This document shows, piece after piece, positions 42,752 to 55,108 of a DNA stretch of 64,000 bases; the first letter of the stretch is position 1; each line of letters starts with the position of its first letter. The notes beneath the pieces were generated by a model. The model saw only the letters and a list, made by a program, of their open reading frames with translations, did no database searches and had not been told where the DNA came from. Position numbers and translations under genes: made by a program. Source of the DNA: Heracleum sosnowskyi (taxonomy: Eukaryota > Streptophyta > Magnoliopsida > Apiales > Apiaceae); NCBI GenBank assembly GCA_030848705.1, contig CM061236.1, forward strand, positions 56,625,481-56,689,480, in the 5' to 3' direction.

Positions 42752-43859
42752 TGTAAATCATAATGTAATATAAGATGTAAAATAGATAACTACAACTCAA
42801 CAAAGGACAAGACAGACAGTAGTATTAACAGAAGCACAGGAATCCAGAATCAAAGAAGAAAAGGTAAACTCAAAAAATCAAAATACGGTATGTATTCTTG
42901 AAGTCCGTAAACAGGTCACGGAAAGAAGTTCATGAAAATGTTCAAGCCTCAGTGACAGCAAAAGAAACAAGACTTTCAAGACTACAGAAGTATGTGAATG
43001 ATTTAGGGTTAGTACCACAGGATTCCAGTGATTAATTTGAAGCAACCAGGACGACAAAGGACTTATCAGCAGCATTGAATTGAAGACATAGAAGAAGAGT
43101 TGATCAAGTGTTATTCATCTGTGAACCAGACCAGTTGCACTAGTTGACGGCACTTAAAAGATCAAGTTGTTTTATCGTCTCAGAAGAAATTGAAACAGTC
43201 TAAAACTTAAACACCCTGAAACTCAAAAGGTATTGTTTAAAAGAACAAGGACAAGAAATAGTTCGATGGTTTTTCATTTATGAAAACCATCTAATGTGTT
43301 TAAGGAAAACAATCAGAAAACCAATATAATTTAATTTGTCATTCGATAGTTTTATTAAAAAAACTATCGAATGGAAAATTACTTTATTTCATTCGATGGT
43401 TTTTAGATTTGGGAGCAGGTGAAAAGTAGTTTGTTTGTCAGGTTGATTTTGAAGATGGACGACCAAGATTGATTCTTCAAGTTTAGTTCGATAGTTTTCA
43501 AAAACAAAGCCTACAATTACTACAGAGGAAGTGTGTCTTCTTAAGTCGAGGTTCATTTACAGTAGCAATTACTAAGAGAGAGATTGAGCCAGAGAGATTA
43601 CTGAAGAAATTAATATTGCTCAGATTTCTATCATTGTATTGATTGTGAATAACCTAGAACTCATTGAAGCTAATCTACGGATTAGAAATTGTAGCACCCC
43701 TCGAGGTTTATATTTATAAAAAGATATATTCCCCGACTCTTGGTTTGATTTGGTGTGTTTGATTTCGTTATAGAACTAAATGATTAATCCGTGAACGAAA
43801 TTGAATTATTTGTAGGTATCGTATTCAACCCCCCCTTCTAAGATACTTTGGACCTAACA
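42752..43859 (+). repeat. 3' LTR of element A
   Basis: This 1108-bp LTR starts TGTAAATCATAATG and ends GGACCTAACA. It is homologous to the inverted LTR of element C (56688-57799). It carries TTCGATAG/CTATCGAA motifs, including a hairpin at 43340-43373 with 14-bp arms, and the conserved GTATTCAACCCCCCCTTCTA block at 43821-43840. Confidence 0.88.
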
Positions 43860-45827
43860 ATGTTAAAATAGGTAAACTTATTAAAAAAATAATTATAAAA
43901 TTAGGTTTAAAAGAACTTGCCGGGAAATCTATAAACAAAGAAATACCGGATCACTCCCCTGGCTTAATCATTTAAAGTGCATTTAACTTAAGCACTAACG
44001 TTCTATTAACGAACATCCATTCACTCTTGGTCATCTATAACCTCATGACGTTCCGTAACTCTTAAGTCACAAGTTTGGGTGAAAATATATTCACAAATCC
44101 CAAGTACTTTTCCTTTACCATTTCCTTGTTTTAAACCATCCCCTTAAGGGTATTTAACTCGCGCAACCTTTGTCCTCGCATTTTTCTAAAATCACAAACT
44201 TATCGTTTTGACACGAAACCTTCTAGGTTCCTTTCTAGACTATACATACTAGTATCCATTTTAATATCGCAATCCAATTCCAATTTTAAAGGGCTTGATC
44301 CCTATCTCAAAGTTCATACAATGAACTATCTAGTTACGCGAAACCGCTTTCACTAAAACGGACGTTTCTCCTAAACCGTAAATCGAAACGACACGATTCT
44401 TTCGCTAAAACAATCTAGGAAACAGAGCCTACATGATCATGGTCAGAAACTTCAAGTTTATGCCCTGTAATGCAATCATGGTTTCTGTCTAAACTACCTA
44501 AGTAAAATCTGACATGGTAACGGCGCTTACGCGTACTTCCCGTGTTTTTAAACACTCAATCCAACTACAAATCAACCATCAACCAACCACCAATAAAACC
44601 TCAAACTAATACTACCATTTTCTGTCCAAACAAGGTCACACCTTAGTTCATAAGTTTATCCACAAATCAACCATCAAACATGCTTAAAATCATGCATACA
44701 TGCTTTATTACTACATAGTTCTTAACTAATCACTTATAACTACTAGATCAAGACATAATCTTAAAAAGAAAGAAGTTTTATACCTTCTTTGGAACTTAAA
44801 AAAGGCTATATATGGATGGTATATCCTTCCTTGCTCCTTAACTATGCTAATCAAACCTAAAATCATCAAAACAAAACAAGATCTTATGAGTTTACTATTC
44901 ACATCACTATTCATCATCAACTTTGAATCCATTTTTGACCAAGCTATGATCCATGGATGAGGCTAAGATTAGAGATCTACCTTGGATATTGGAAGAGGGT
45001 GATTTAGAGCCCAAGAACAAGATTTATGGTTGAGTGGAAGTTGGAGCAAAAATTTGAAGGACTTAATGGAATGAAAAAGCCGAATGGTGTTCTTCACCTT
45101 GATGCTTCTCTTTTTGCTTTGTTTTCTTTGATTTTCTTTTTGTTTTGTTTTGTATAAATACACTTAACACTTGTCATCTAATTTGTGTGGCCGTAATCAA
45201 GACTTGTCACCAATGACAAGGCTCCTTTTGTATTTGTGGTGGTGGTGAAAGTGGTGACAATGTGGTGATTCATCACCTTGTCATCACTTGTCATGCTTAT
45301 GTCATTCTCTTGCATCATGCTTATGTCATTATTGGCATCCTCAATTATTTTATATAATGCAGTTGATGATCTCATATATTACTCCTCCTTTGGTTAGGGT
45401 TTAATCCATAATTTGTTACGCTTCTGTTTCGCGATAGTTTCAAGGGGTTTTAAAAACGTTTCTCTGTACCAAATCTAGGGGATACTTCCTTGATCTTTCC
45501 ATTTCCTTGGTTTACTATGTGATCCTAGATTTCTCTCCTTGGCTTAAGGTATGATCATGGATTTCTCATCCTACACACTTTCTCAAAATGATCAAATCAA
45601 TACATCCTCGATTGTCCGATGAATAGTGATTAAAAATTCGAATGGGAATCTCCTGATTCTGATTGCGTTTACATTCTTTTATTCTTCGTATACATCAATA
45701 ATATAACCTCGAAACATTCGTTCCATGTCTTCTATACAGTGTGGTCTGAAAATATTTTTCATCAGCAAATTTATTATTCATCAAATTTTATTTTTTTTAA
45801 CTAAGGCCAAAATTTGGGGTTATTACA
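43860..45827 (-). repeat. Gypsy LTR fragment J (5' part, minus strand)
   Basis: On the minus strand it begins TGTAATAACCCCAAATTTTGG at 45827 and follows the B/E LTR order (an ATTTTCAGACCACACTGTATAGAAGA block, then a CCTAGAAGGTTTCGTGTC-like block). It is cut at the end of the A 3' LTR, and its 3' part is absent from the window. It sits inside the integrase gene of element C, so J entered C and A entered J. No gene is visible; small frames at 44726-45375 are repeat sequence. Confidence 0.72.
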
Positions 45828-46670
45828 TGCATTCTTGAATTCAGTTCCATTGTCTGATCTGATTGTCCGCACAGGTAGCTTAGCTTCCACTTCTATCTTC
45901 TTGATGTGATCAATGATTAGTTGTGTTGCTTCATCCTTTGATTGTATGAACAACACCCACGTGTACTTGGAGTAGTCATCCACCATCACCAATGCATATC
46001 TTTTTCTTGAAAGTGACATAACATTGACTGGACCAAATAAATCCATATGAATCAGCTGTAATGGTTCAGTAATACTTGTCATTCCTTTGCTTCCATGTGA
46101 TGCTTTCTTCGACTTCCCTTTTTCACATGCTTCACATAGTCCCTCCTGATTGAATTCCATCAGGGGCAACCCTCTCACTAACTCTCTCTTTACCAAAGAG
46201 TTCATAGTTTTGAAGTTCAAGTGTGAGAGCTTCTTGTGCCATAGCCAAATTTGTTCTGAAGATGCCTTTGCATAGAAACATGTAACTTCTCCTTCACTGG
46301 TAGAACTTAAGTCAGCTATAAACAAATTTCCTTTTCTCACTCCCAGTAGAGTAAGCTTCTCATCCTTCCTGTTGGTGATCAAGCACTTGTCCTTTCTGAA
46401 ATCTACATTGTAGCCTTTATCACAGAACTGACTGATACTTAGAAGATTGTGCTTTAATCCTTCAACAAGAGAGATGTTCTCAATGATGACATTTCCAGCT
46501 TTCAATTTACCATATCCCGTAGTGAATCCTTTGCTGTCATCTCCAAAGGTTACAATTGGGCCGGTCTTCTTAACCACCTCTGTAAGCAGGGACTCTTCAC
46601 CTGTCATGTGTCTAGAACAACCACTATCCAGAATCCACACAACCTTTGAGCTTTTAACCTTACCCTGCAA
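45828..46670 (-). pseudogene. Protease and integrase start of element C (truncated)
   Basis: The frame begins just after a TTGCAGGG sequence and codes the aspartic protease (WILDSGCSRHMTGE, Asp at about residue 15). The GAG_pre-integrase segment (WLWHKKLSHLNF; LCEACEKGKSKK) and the first half of the integrase core follow (LIHMDLFGPV, RSDNGTEFKNA). It then runs into LTR J, adding a few foreign residues (CNNPKFWP). It is in the -1 frame relative to gag (47623-46682), the same relation as in element D. The catalytic Glu of integrase is lost. This copy is the intact counterpart of the frameshifted 7517-7935 region of A. Confidence 0.88.
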
Positions 46671-46681
46671 TCACAGATTGA

Positions 46682-47661
46682 TTAAGCGGACTTTGGTACC
46701 CAAAATTGTTTGGGTCCTGAAGGTTTAGATGATTTGACAGGAGTAACATTCAATTTAGTCTTACCCTGTTTGATATTCATAGTATCTGTGGATTTAACAT
46801 TAACAGTGCTATTGCTACTATCATTCATCAACTTAAAATAAGCATGCATGATGTTGTACTTACATAGAAAACACTCTTTCTTTCCACAGGGTTCATGAAG
46901 ATCAGGCATGTCAGACATGTTATGCATTTCAGAAGTATTAGCAGTTTCTACTTTAACCTTTTTACATGCATGTGTAAGGTGTCCAGCAGAATTATAAATA
47001 GCGCACAACTTCCTAGATGCAATGGGAGAATATGGAACCATTTCCTGATTAATAATCTTCTTTTTCCCATTCCTGTTCTTTTTAACATTACTAACTAAGT
47101 CACCTACTTCAGTTTTAGGTATAACAGTTTTTACTAAATTCCTAGGCAACTTAGTCTTTACCTCTTTTTCCTTCAATAAATCCTCCTCAAGCAATTCTTG
47201 TGCTATGTAAAGGTCATCCTCATGAAAAGGTTCTGAGAAGGGCTTGACAAAGACTGGACTGACCACATTCTTAAGAATATGTGGAATATCCTTCTTGACA
47301 ATAGAAGATGTCACAGGAAATTCCAGAGTCCTTTTCCCAACCTTTTTGGAATAGTCAAGTCCAATAGCAGTTTTATTCCCTATGGCCTGAGTATCAATGA
47401 TCTCCTTAGCAATTAGGGCGGAATTCTTAAAAGCATTCAGCTTCAAATCTAAATCTGAAATCTGCTTCCTGAGGATAGTCTTTATATCATCATTACACTT
47501 GACATGGTTCTCTAAGTACACGTTCTTTTGCTTAAGATCTTCTAATGTGACAGCTACAAGCTCTAGTTCTTCATTTTTAGATTCTAGATTTTTAATCTTA
47601 AGAACTAGTTTAGCATTTTCCATTTACGATGCTAGCATGCTTGTGTGTACATTAAACAATT
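46682..47661 (-). pseudogene. gag: Gag of element C, C-terminal part
   Basis: The gag frame resumes after element F in phase with 56545-55109. It is stopped once by TAA just before the ATG at 47623, then stays open to 46682. It begins with a Lys/Glu/Leu-rich coiled coil (KIKNLESKNEELELV, about 60 residues), has a degenerate knuckle (CAIYNSAGHLTHAC) and a Cys-rich CGKKECFLC segment. It ends WVPKSA and stop, like D gag (WVPKST). The equivalent second knuckle in D is also degenerate, so this may be a family trait rather than decay. Confidence 0.8.
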
Positions 47662-48979
47662 TGATAGAGTATATATTTATATATATTTTATATGATTTTA
47701 TTTCTCATTTTTATTATATTTTGCATTTAATTGGATTTTTATTTAATAAATTTTAATGTTTTATTGTAGGAAGCAAGGAAATCCTAAACTTGGAAGGATT
47801 GGAGAATAAAGAGCTTAATTTGGAGATTTATTAGAAGGAAAATCGGATTTGTTGGGCTGCCTGCACATAATTCACTATTTGGGTCATATCTTGAGATGTA
47901 GAAGTCAGAATTGGACGATTTAACAGCCCACACGAAGATAATGGAAATCTCTTTTATTCTAAAGTGGTCCAATTATTAAATTAATTCAGGAACGGCTCAG
48001 ATTTACTGAAGAAAAGTCAGCTACGAATTTTCCTTGTAAAACAGAATCAGTTTAGGAAACGTAATTGTACTTTTCTCAAGGCATTAAAATATTTGAGGAT
48101 ATATATAAACATCAGATCTGAGAGATAGGGAGAGAGAGACATAGATACAGATATACAGATATACATAGATACATACAGACATAGAGAGACTTGTACTTTT
48201 CTTCTTGGAGAAAGATTAAAGGTTTTTTTATTCTTTGTTCTTAATATTATTATGTGTTCTTATTATATTTTGTGTTCTGTTAGTTTAATTATGAGTGAGT
48301 AGATATTTAATATAGGGTTAAGTTGAACCCTAGTTATGATTGATGTATGATTTTCCATAACCCCCCAATTTAGTTATGTTGTATGCTCTTGCTTATTGAG
48401 TTGTGCTTAATTAACAATAACATGTCAGACGTGATTATGCGTATTGTTTGAACCTAATATCTATTTATCATCGAAAGTTGGACTTAGATGGTTGTGATTT
48501 ATCCAATAAGGACATGAACTTCTCCATGAAAATAGGTAGAACGGATTGTTAGGAAGTTAGGATGCTGTGTTTAATGTCTCTAAATTGCATGATACCATGA
48601 AAATAGGCTTGAGTGTATTTTAGAGAAGCCATTAATACTCGAGAGAGGTTATTAGTATTTTATAGGGCGCATCATTCCTCTTGAGTCGCATATGATTAAT
48701 TGGGGTGGAAAATCATGATTGCATTGATTCATGCTAGTGGGGATACTTAATTCTAGATGTTTTTAGTTAATTCATAAATACCACATATTTGCTTTAGTAT
48801 AATATTTAGATTAATAATCTCTCAACAATTTATTGTGTTACTTGCTTAGTTGAATTGAATCAAGAATAACTAGTTATTGATACGTTTGTCCCTGTGGGAT
48901 CGACTCTGACTTGCCCTACTACATAGTTAGAAGGATTTGTTAGATATTATTATTTGATAGGCACGCGACAGCCTTGTCA
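47662..48979 (+). repeat. 5' LTR of element F
   Basis: Starts TGATAGAGTATATA and ends GACAGCCTTGTCA. It holds TATATAAA at 48102-48109, followed by a GA/TA-rich ATAGATACAGATATACAGA microsatellite-like stretch. Confidence 0.95.
48102..48109 (+). promoter_or_regulatory. TATA box in F LTR
   Basis: TATATAAA lies in the middle of the LTR, with the copy in the 3' LTR at 54231-54238. Its position suits a U3/R boundary promoter. Confidence 0.55.
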
Positions 48980-48985
48980 AATTTT

Positions 48986-49003
48986 TGGCGCCGCTGCCGG
49001 GGA
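48986..49003 (+). other. Primer-binding site of element F (Asp-tRNA type)
   Basis: TGGCGCCGCTGCCGGGGA starts six bases after the LTR end. This type of site is usual in Athila/Tat Gypsy elements. Confidence 0.88.
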
Positions 49004-49117
49004 CAAAGCGATATTAGATTAGTTAATTTTTGAGTTAGTTTAGCTAAGTCTTTTAGTTGTGTTGCTTCGGCTATTATTCCCTTGTTATTTGATCTTTGTT
49101 TCTAGTTTCCTTGTTGC

Positions 49118-51865
49118 ATGCACACTCGAAGTTCAGGTACAGAAAATTTGATTGCTCTTGATCCTGAAATTGAAGCTACAGCAAGAAGACAAACAGGACT
49201 ACGAAGGAAAAATAAAGACAAGAAAGTTATGGGTGAGACAGCAGCAAAGGCTCTCAGGGAGCATGGTATGCCAGACGCTACAGACGTACTCTCCAGTATT
49301 GTCAGACCAACAGTCACGGCTACCCACTTTGAACTCAAGCCACAATTCATCCAATTTGTCTCCAATGATTCTTTCGCAGGATTGTCCACTGAAAATCCTG
49401 TTGATCATCTTGAGAGTTTTCTGGAAAAGTGTGATACTATAAAGCTGACCAATGTTAGTGATGATGCTATTAAGCTGCGCTTATTTCCTTTCTCTCTCCG
49501 AGATACAGCAAAAGATTGGTTGAAGGATGAAAGACCAAATACATTCACTACTTGGGATAGTCTAGCAAAGGCGTTTCTACTTAAATTCTTCAGTCAGAAG
49601 AAGACTTCAAAGCTCAGGAATGAAATATCTAACTTTCGTCAAGATGATGACGATACAATTCATGATGCTTGGAGAAAATTCAAACGACTTCAGAGACAAT
49701 GCCCTCACCATGGAATTCCTGACTAGTTGTTGATCCAAACATTCTACAATGGGTTAACAAAAGAGTTTCAAAATTTTGTTGATGCTTCTTCTGGTGGATC
49801 TATTATGAAAAAAAGTACGGAGGATGCAAAAACTTTGTTAGACGAGATGGCGTCTAATGATAATTATCCTTACAGTGACAGAAATCATCCAAAGAAGGGT
49901 GGTAAGTATGATGTTGATGCTCTAACCATGTTGAATACTACTATGCAGGCAATGGTTAAGAAGATTGAGCAATTGGATTCTAGAACTTCATCTAAAGTTC
50001 CATCATGTGAAATATGCGGTGTAGTTGGACACACTCAACATGCTTGTCAATACAATCCCTCTGGAACAGCAATGGAACAAGCAAATGCCCTCTACAACCA
50101 AAATCAAAGGCCACAATATAATCCTTACTCCAACAGATACAATCCAGGTTGGAGAGATCATCCTAATTTCTCCTACAGAAATAACCAGGCTCAAGCTCAA
50201 CCTCCACAAAATAATTTTTCTCATTTGCCAGGTTTTCAACCAGCTCAGCCGCAAAAATCTAACTTGGAAAATCTTTTGGAAGGATTTATCTCTACACAAG
50301 CAAAGAAGAATGATTACTTTGACTCAAGTATCAATGAGATAAAAGCTCATAACAAGTTGATGGAGAATTCAATCACTCAAATTGCTCAACAGTTGAATCA
50401 ACTTAACAAGTCTTCAAGCCAACTTCCTGGCCAAACTGAACAACCACATAGAGCCCACGTGAATGCTATAACGTTAAGAAGTGGTAAGGAATTTCAAGGG
50501 CCAGAGATGAAGATGATTAGTGATAATTTTATTGTTGAAGAAGATGGGGAGAAAACTCAATCTGAAAATGTTGTTGTGCAAGAAGCGATTGAAGAAGAGA
50601 AGAAGGAACCCATAGTTGCTCCTGTCAGACCTTACGTACCACCTGTTCCGTTTCCTCAAATATTGGTGCAAGCTAGGCTTGGAGAGAAGTTTTTAAAGTT
50701 TATGGATATCTTGAAGAGGTTAGAACTTAATATCCCTTTCTTAGATGTTATCAATGAGATGCCTTCTTATGGGAAGTTCCTTAGGGAATTATTGTCAAAC
50801 AAAAGAAAGATTGAAGAAAGTTCTACTATCTCATTAACGGCAGAGTGCACTGCTATCTTGCAAAATAATCTTCCTAAAAAGCTAGCTGATCCAGGTAGCT
50901 ATTCTATTCCTGTGAAACTTGGGAATTTTGAAATCAAAAGAGCTCTATGTGATCTTGAGGCAAGTGTAAGTCTGATGCCCATATCAATCTGCAATAAGCT
51001 TCAGATGGGTGAACTCAAACCCACACGTATAACTCTACAATTAGTAGATAGAAGTGTAAAAGTTCCACTTGGAATACTTGAAGATGTTCCTGTCAAGGTA
51101 GGAAAGTTTTTTATTCCATGTGATTTTGTTGTCATGGAGATGGAGGAAGATGCACAAAATTCTATCATTCTCGGAAGACCTTTCTTAGCTACAGCTGGTG
51201 CAAAAGTTGATATGATGCATGGAAAAATTTCTTTTGAAGTTGGAGTTGAGAAATTGGAATTTAAATTTTCCAACTCTTTGCTTAGCCCTTCTCTGAAGAA
51301 GAGTGATCTTGAAAAGAGTAATGAAGCTGTTCTTATGGTTAAGACCTTGGGTGAAGATCAAGATATGAAGGCTGATATTTTCCTCTCTAAACCTCCTGCA
51401 ATTTTGGTGAGAGATTTACATGTCACTAATGTTAATTTGAAGCCTTCAATAATGAAATCGATTGGTGAAATTCAGTTTGGTGGATTATCTGTTGAAGATC
51501 CTGATGCTCATATTGAAAACTTTTTGAAGATTTGTGATACTATCAAGTGTGATGGAGTTTCTGATGAGGCCATTCGACTTCGATTATTTCCTTTATCTTT
51601 AAGGGATGGAGCTAAAAATTGGTTATTTTCGTTACCCTCAAATTCCATTACCACTTGGGAAGACTTACTTATTAAATTTCTTTTTAAGTTTGTCTCACGA
51701 GATGAAACGTCAAGGATAGTTGTTGCACTCTTAAAGTTTGCTCGAGATAGAAGAATAGTATTGTTGGATAAAGCCATGGATGAAAGTTATAAGTTTTTGG
51801 GAGAGATCATAAGAAAATATATTGAGAAAGTGGATGCTCCACTTTCGATCCATTCACCAGGTTGA
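49118..51865 (+). CDS. Gag-protease of element F, with one stop and a second gag domain
   Basis: ATG 49118 opens gag (MHTRSSGTENL). The capsid domain lies at about 49330-49720 (FAGLSTENPVDHLESFL, LRLFPFSLRDTAKDWL). A TAG at 49724-49726 interrupts it and the same frame goes on as 712 codons from 49727. That frame holds the rest of gag and a CCHC knuckle (CEICGVVGHTQHAC, residues 94-107). A Gln/Asn/Pro-rich linker follows, then the conserved HVNAITLRSGKE block and the protease. The protease active site reads CDLEAS where the family normally has Gly after D-x, and IILGRPFLATA follows. From residue about 567 to 664 a second capsid-like domain appears (FGGLSVEDPDAHIENFL, LRLFPLSLRDGAKNWL). RT is missing. 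Capsid function may survive; the protease probably does not. Confidence 0.88.
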
Positions 51866-53790
51866 TTAACAAGAAGGTCGAGCTAAAGACCTTAAAAAAG
51901 CGCTTCTTGGGAGGCAACCTAAGATTTTGGAGGAGGAACACTCTCCCACAATTTTCAACCGGGACTTCATACACTAGGGGAGTATTTCTAACCTTTCTAT
52001 GTATAATTTTTCACTCTTATTCTTTTTGTATTTCTTTTAGGATCTTGTTAGTTTTGTATATTTATATATATTATTCATTGAGGACAATGAACCACTTAAG
52101 TGTGGGGATGAGTTCTCAATGACGTAAAAAACCCAAAAAAATTATATATTATAAAAATCTAAAAAAATTTGAAAATTTAAAACTTTTTGTATATAATTTC
52201 CTCGTCTCAAAAGCATGTTAGCGTGGATAAGTACACATTGTGTAGATTAATTTCGCATGATTAATTATGAGTGTCACATTCATGAAAAATCATTTGATGC
52301 TTGGTAATTCCTTGTGTGTGCTTGCGAACATTTAAAAACTTGAGATGTTTCTTGGTCAATTTTAGTGAGTTAAGCATGCTTTCACCATGTGAGAATTTGA
52401 GCCTAATTTATGATTGATAAATTTTTTATCAATCCATTTTTTTTTGTTGTGTGTTGTTCATCATGATTCTTGTTGCTCTAGAACTTGTTTTAAACCGTTT
52501 TGAGACTACATGATATGTGTATGCATGAATATGATAAAGGCACTAGGATTAACCTCATTTACCCAAACAGTACCCATATGAAAAATAATCCTTAGTGAAC
52601 CCCTTGAGCTTATACCCGTTTCTTTCGTATATCACCAATCTAAAATTTTTTGAGCCTACTTATTTATTATTGTCTTGATTTACTGGTAGAGCATATTGAT
52701 TCAATTCAAGGGTTGGTGAATATTTAGTGTGGGGATTTATTTTGGTTAAAGGTTACATTTTGGTGGGATACAATATGGTATGGAATTGCAAACAAGTATC
52801 AAGTACTCCTTTGAGATCAATGGGTGGCAAGTGCAATGTCATATTAAAGGGACGATCCATGTGTGTTGGTATTAAATACATTCTTGGTGACTTTTCACTG
52901 CCCTTGGTTACTGGAGAATGACTTGACTTTGAAAAAGAAAAAAAGAAAAAAAAAGAGAAATTATGAGCAAGAGGAAGATAAAGTAGAGTTTTGTTCATTT
53001 GATTGATACAATGTGAAAGTGGGAAAGTACATGGGGTATATGTGCTTTGAAGTTTAATGCTTGTGAAAGCTGGATCAACTTTTACATGATCTAATTTTCA
53101 TGTTGGGTGCTTTAATTAAAAGTGAACATTATGCTCTATTAGTTATCAAGTTTAGCCACTTGTTAGCCTGTTTCTTTGATATCGTACCCCGTACCTAAGC
53201 CCCGTTACAACCTTTAACAAAGACCTTTTGATTCATGTATGCATATATACGAGGTGGTGGAGATTTGGTGGACAACCAAGCATATGGTAGCACATGAGTA
53301 CATTGATTGAACTTGAGCGATACACGTATACCCATACACTTGTGTGAAGTGAGAGCAATGTGAGATATTTATCCATAGCATGCTTACTTGTTGAATGCGA
53401 TTTTGATGTCTATCTCATGATATTTTTGTCTATCTAGACATTGTGTGCATACTTGGATTATTTTGTGTTAATGATGCTTAAAGTGAGAGTACTTGTACTT
53501 TCAGACACTTTCAGGTTGTTATGTGATTGAGATTTACAATGTGTAGAGTACTATGATATGTTGCATGTTTGAGAGACTTGGTGGTTGAAAATATTTGATT
53601 TTGTGGGTATATCTTCTATAAACCCTCACGAGACAAAACTCGTCCTACTAGGGCTGCCTGGGGGTTTAACGGCTTGTTGCATACGCTCAATGCAATCGTG
53701 TCATCTACGAAAGTGGTGGTCCTATTAGTTAGTATTATTTTATTTCTTTATTTGCCCGAGGACGTGCAAAATGCTAAGTGTGGGGATGTT
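51866..53790 (+). other. Long 3' non-coding region of element F
   Basis: It starts with the Athila-type block AAGCGCTTCTTGGGAGGCAACC (about 51898-51920). The remaining 1.9 kb holds no credible gene. TGTGGGGAT occurs three times (about 52101, 52728 and 53780); the last, AAGTGTGGGGATGTT, abuts the 3' LTR and is the functional PPT. Confidence 0.75.
53776..53790 (+). other. Polypurine tract of element F
   Basis: AAGTGTGGGGATGTT lies directly before the 3' LTR start TGATAGAG at 53791. Confidence 0.75.
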
Positions 53791-55108
53791 TGATAGAGTA
53801 TATATTTATATATATTTTATATGATTTTATTTCTCATTTTTATTATATTTTGCATTTAATTGGATTTTTATTTAATAAATTTTAATGTTTTATTGTAGGA
53901 AGCAAGGAAATCCTAAACTTGGAAGGATTGGAGAATAAAGAGCTTAATTTGGAGATTTATTAGAAGGAAAATCGGATTTGTTGGGCTGCCTGCACATAAT
54001 TCACTGTTTGGGTCATATCTTGAGATGTAGAAGTCAGAATTGGACGATTTAACAGCCCACACGAAGATAATGGAAATCTCTTTTATTCTAAAGTGGTCCA
54101 ATTATTAAATTAATTCAGGAACGGCTCAGATTTACTGAAGAAAAGTCAGCTACGAATTTTCCTTGTAAAACAGAATCAGTTTAGGAAACGTAATTGTACT
54201 TTTCTCAAGGCATTAAAATATTTGAGGATATATATAAACATCAGATCTGAGAGATAGGGAGAGAGAGACATAGATACAGATATACAGATATACATAGATA
54301 CATACAGACATAGAGAGACTTGTACTTTTCTTCTTGGAGAAAGATTAAAGGTTTTTTTATTCTTTGTTCTTAATATTATTATGTGTTCTTATTATATTTT
54401 GTGTTCTGTTAGTTTAATTATGAGTGAGTAGATATTTAATATAGGGTTAAGTTGAACCCTAGTTATGATTGATGTATGATTTTCCATAACCCCCCAATTT
54501 AGTTATGTTGTATGCTCTTGCTTATTGAGTTGTGCTTAATTAACAATAACATGTCAGACGTGATTATGCGTATTGTTTGAACCTAATATCTATTTATCAT
54601 CGAAAGTTGGACTTAGATGGTTGTGATTTATCCAATAAGGACATGAACTTCTCCATGAAAATAGGTAGAACGGATTGTTAGGAAGTTAGGATGCTGTGTT
54701 TAATGTCTCTAAATTGCATGATACCATGAAAATAGGCTTGAGTGTATTTTAGAGAAGCCATTAATACTCGAGAGAGGTTATTAGTATTTTATAGGGCGCA
54801 TCATTCCTCTTGAGTCGCATATGATTAATTGGGGTGGAAAATCATGATTGCATTGATTCATGCTAGTGGGGATACTTAATTCTAGATGTTTTTAGTTAAT
54901 TCATAAATACCACATATTTGCTTTAGTATAATATTTAGATTAATAATCTCTCAACAATTTATTGTGTTACTTGCTTAGTTGAATTGAATCAAGAATAACT
55001 AGTTATTGATACGTTTGTCCCTGTGGGATCGACTCTGACTTGCCCTACTACATAGTTAGAAGGATTTGTTAGATATTATTATTTGATAGGCACGCGACAG
55101 CCTTGTCA
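53791..55108 (+). repeat. 3' LTR of element F
   Basis: Same length as, and all but identical to, 47662-48979. It ends GCCTTGTCA, followed by TSD CAATT. Confidence 0.95.

Larger units (their letters stand above)
7517..43859 (+). mobile_element. Element A: Sirevirus-like Copia (pol, ORF3, 3' LTR), host of D and E
   Basis: A runs from the GAG_pre-integrase region of pol through integrase, RT/RNase H, a 1.4-kb spacer, a long third ORF, a polypurine tract and a 3' LTR (42752-43859). It is interrupted from 12627 to 39592 by element D with a perfect 5-bp TSD (CAATG at 12622-12626 and 39593-39597). Its 5' half (5' LTR, gag, protease) is cut off by Gypsy LTR K. The overlap with minus-strand element C shows both belong to one family. 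Order INT-RT-RH defines Copia; the extra ORF after RNase H is a feature known from some Sireviruses such as soybean SIRE1. Confidence 0.85.
47662..55108 (+). mobile_element. Element F: very young non-autonomous Athila-like Gypsy element, nested in C
   Basis: Two 1318-bp LTRs (47662-48979; 53791-55108), in which I found a single difference (A/G at 47875/54004-54005), flank a 4.8-kb interior. The TSD is CAATT at 47657-47661 and 55109-55113. An Asp-tRNA-type PBS follows the 5' LTR. The interior codes only gag and a protease, with no RT, RNase H or integrase. The CGCTTCTTGGGAGGCAACC block after the coding region and the PBS type fit the Athila/Tat side of Ty3/Gypsy. It must use enzymes of a partner element. 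It is probably the newest insertion in the window. Confidence 0.93.
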
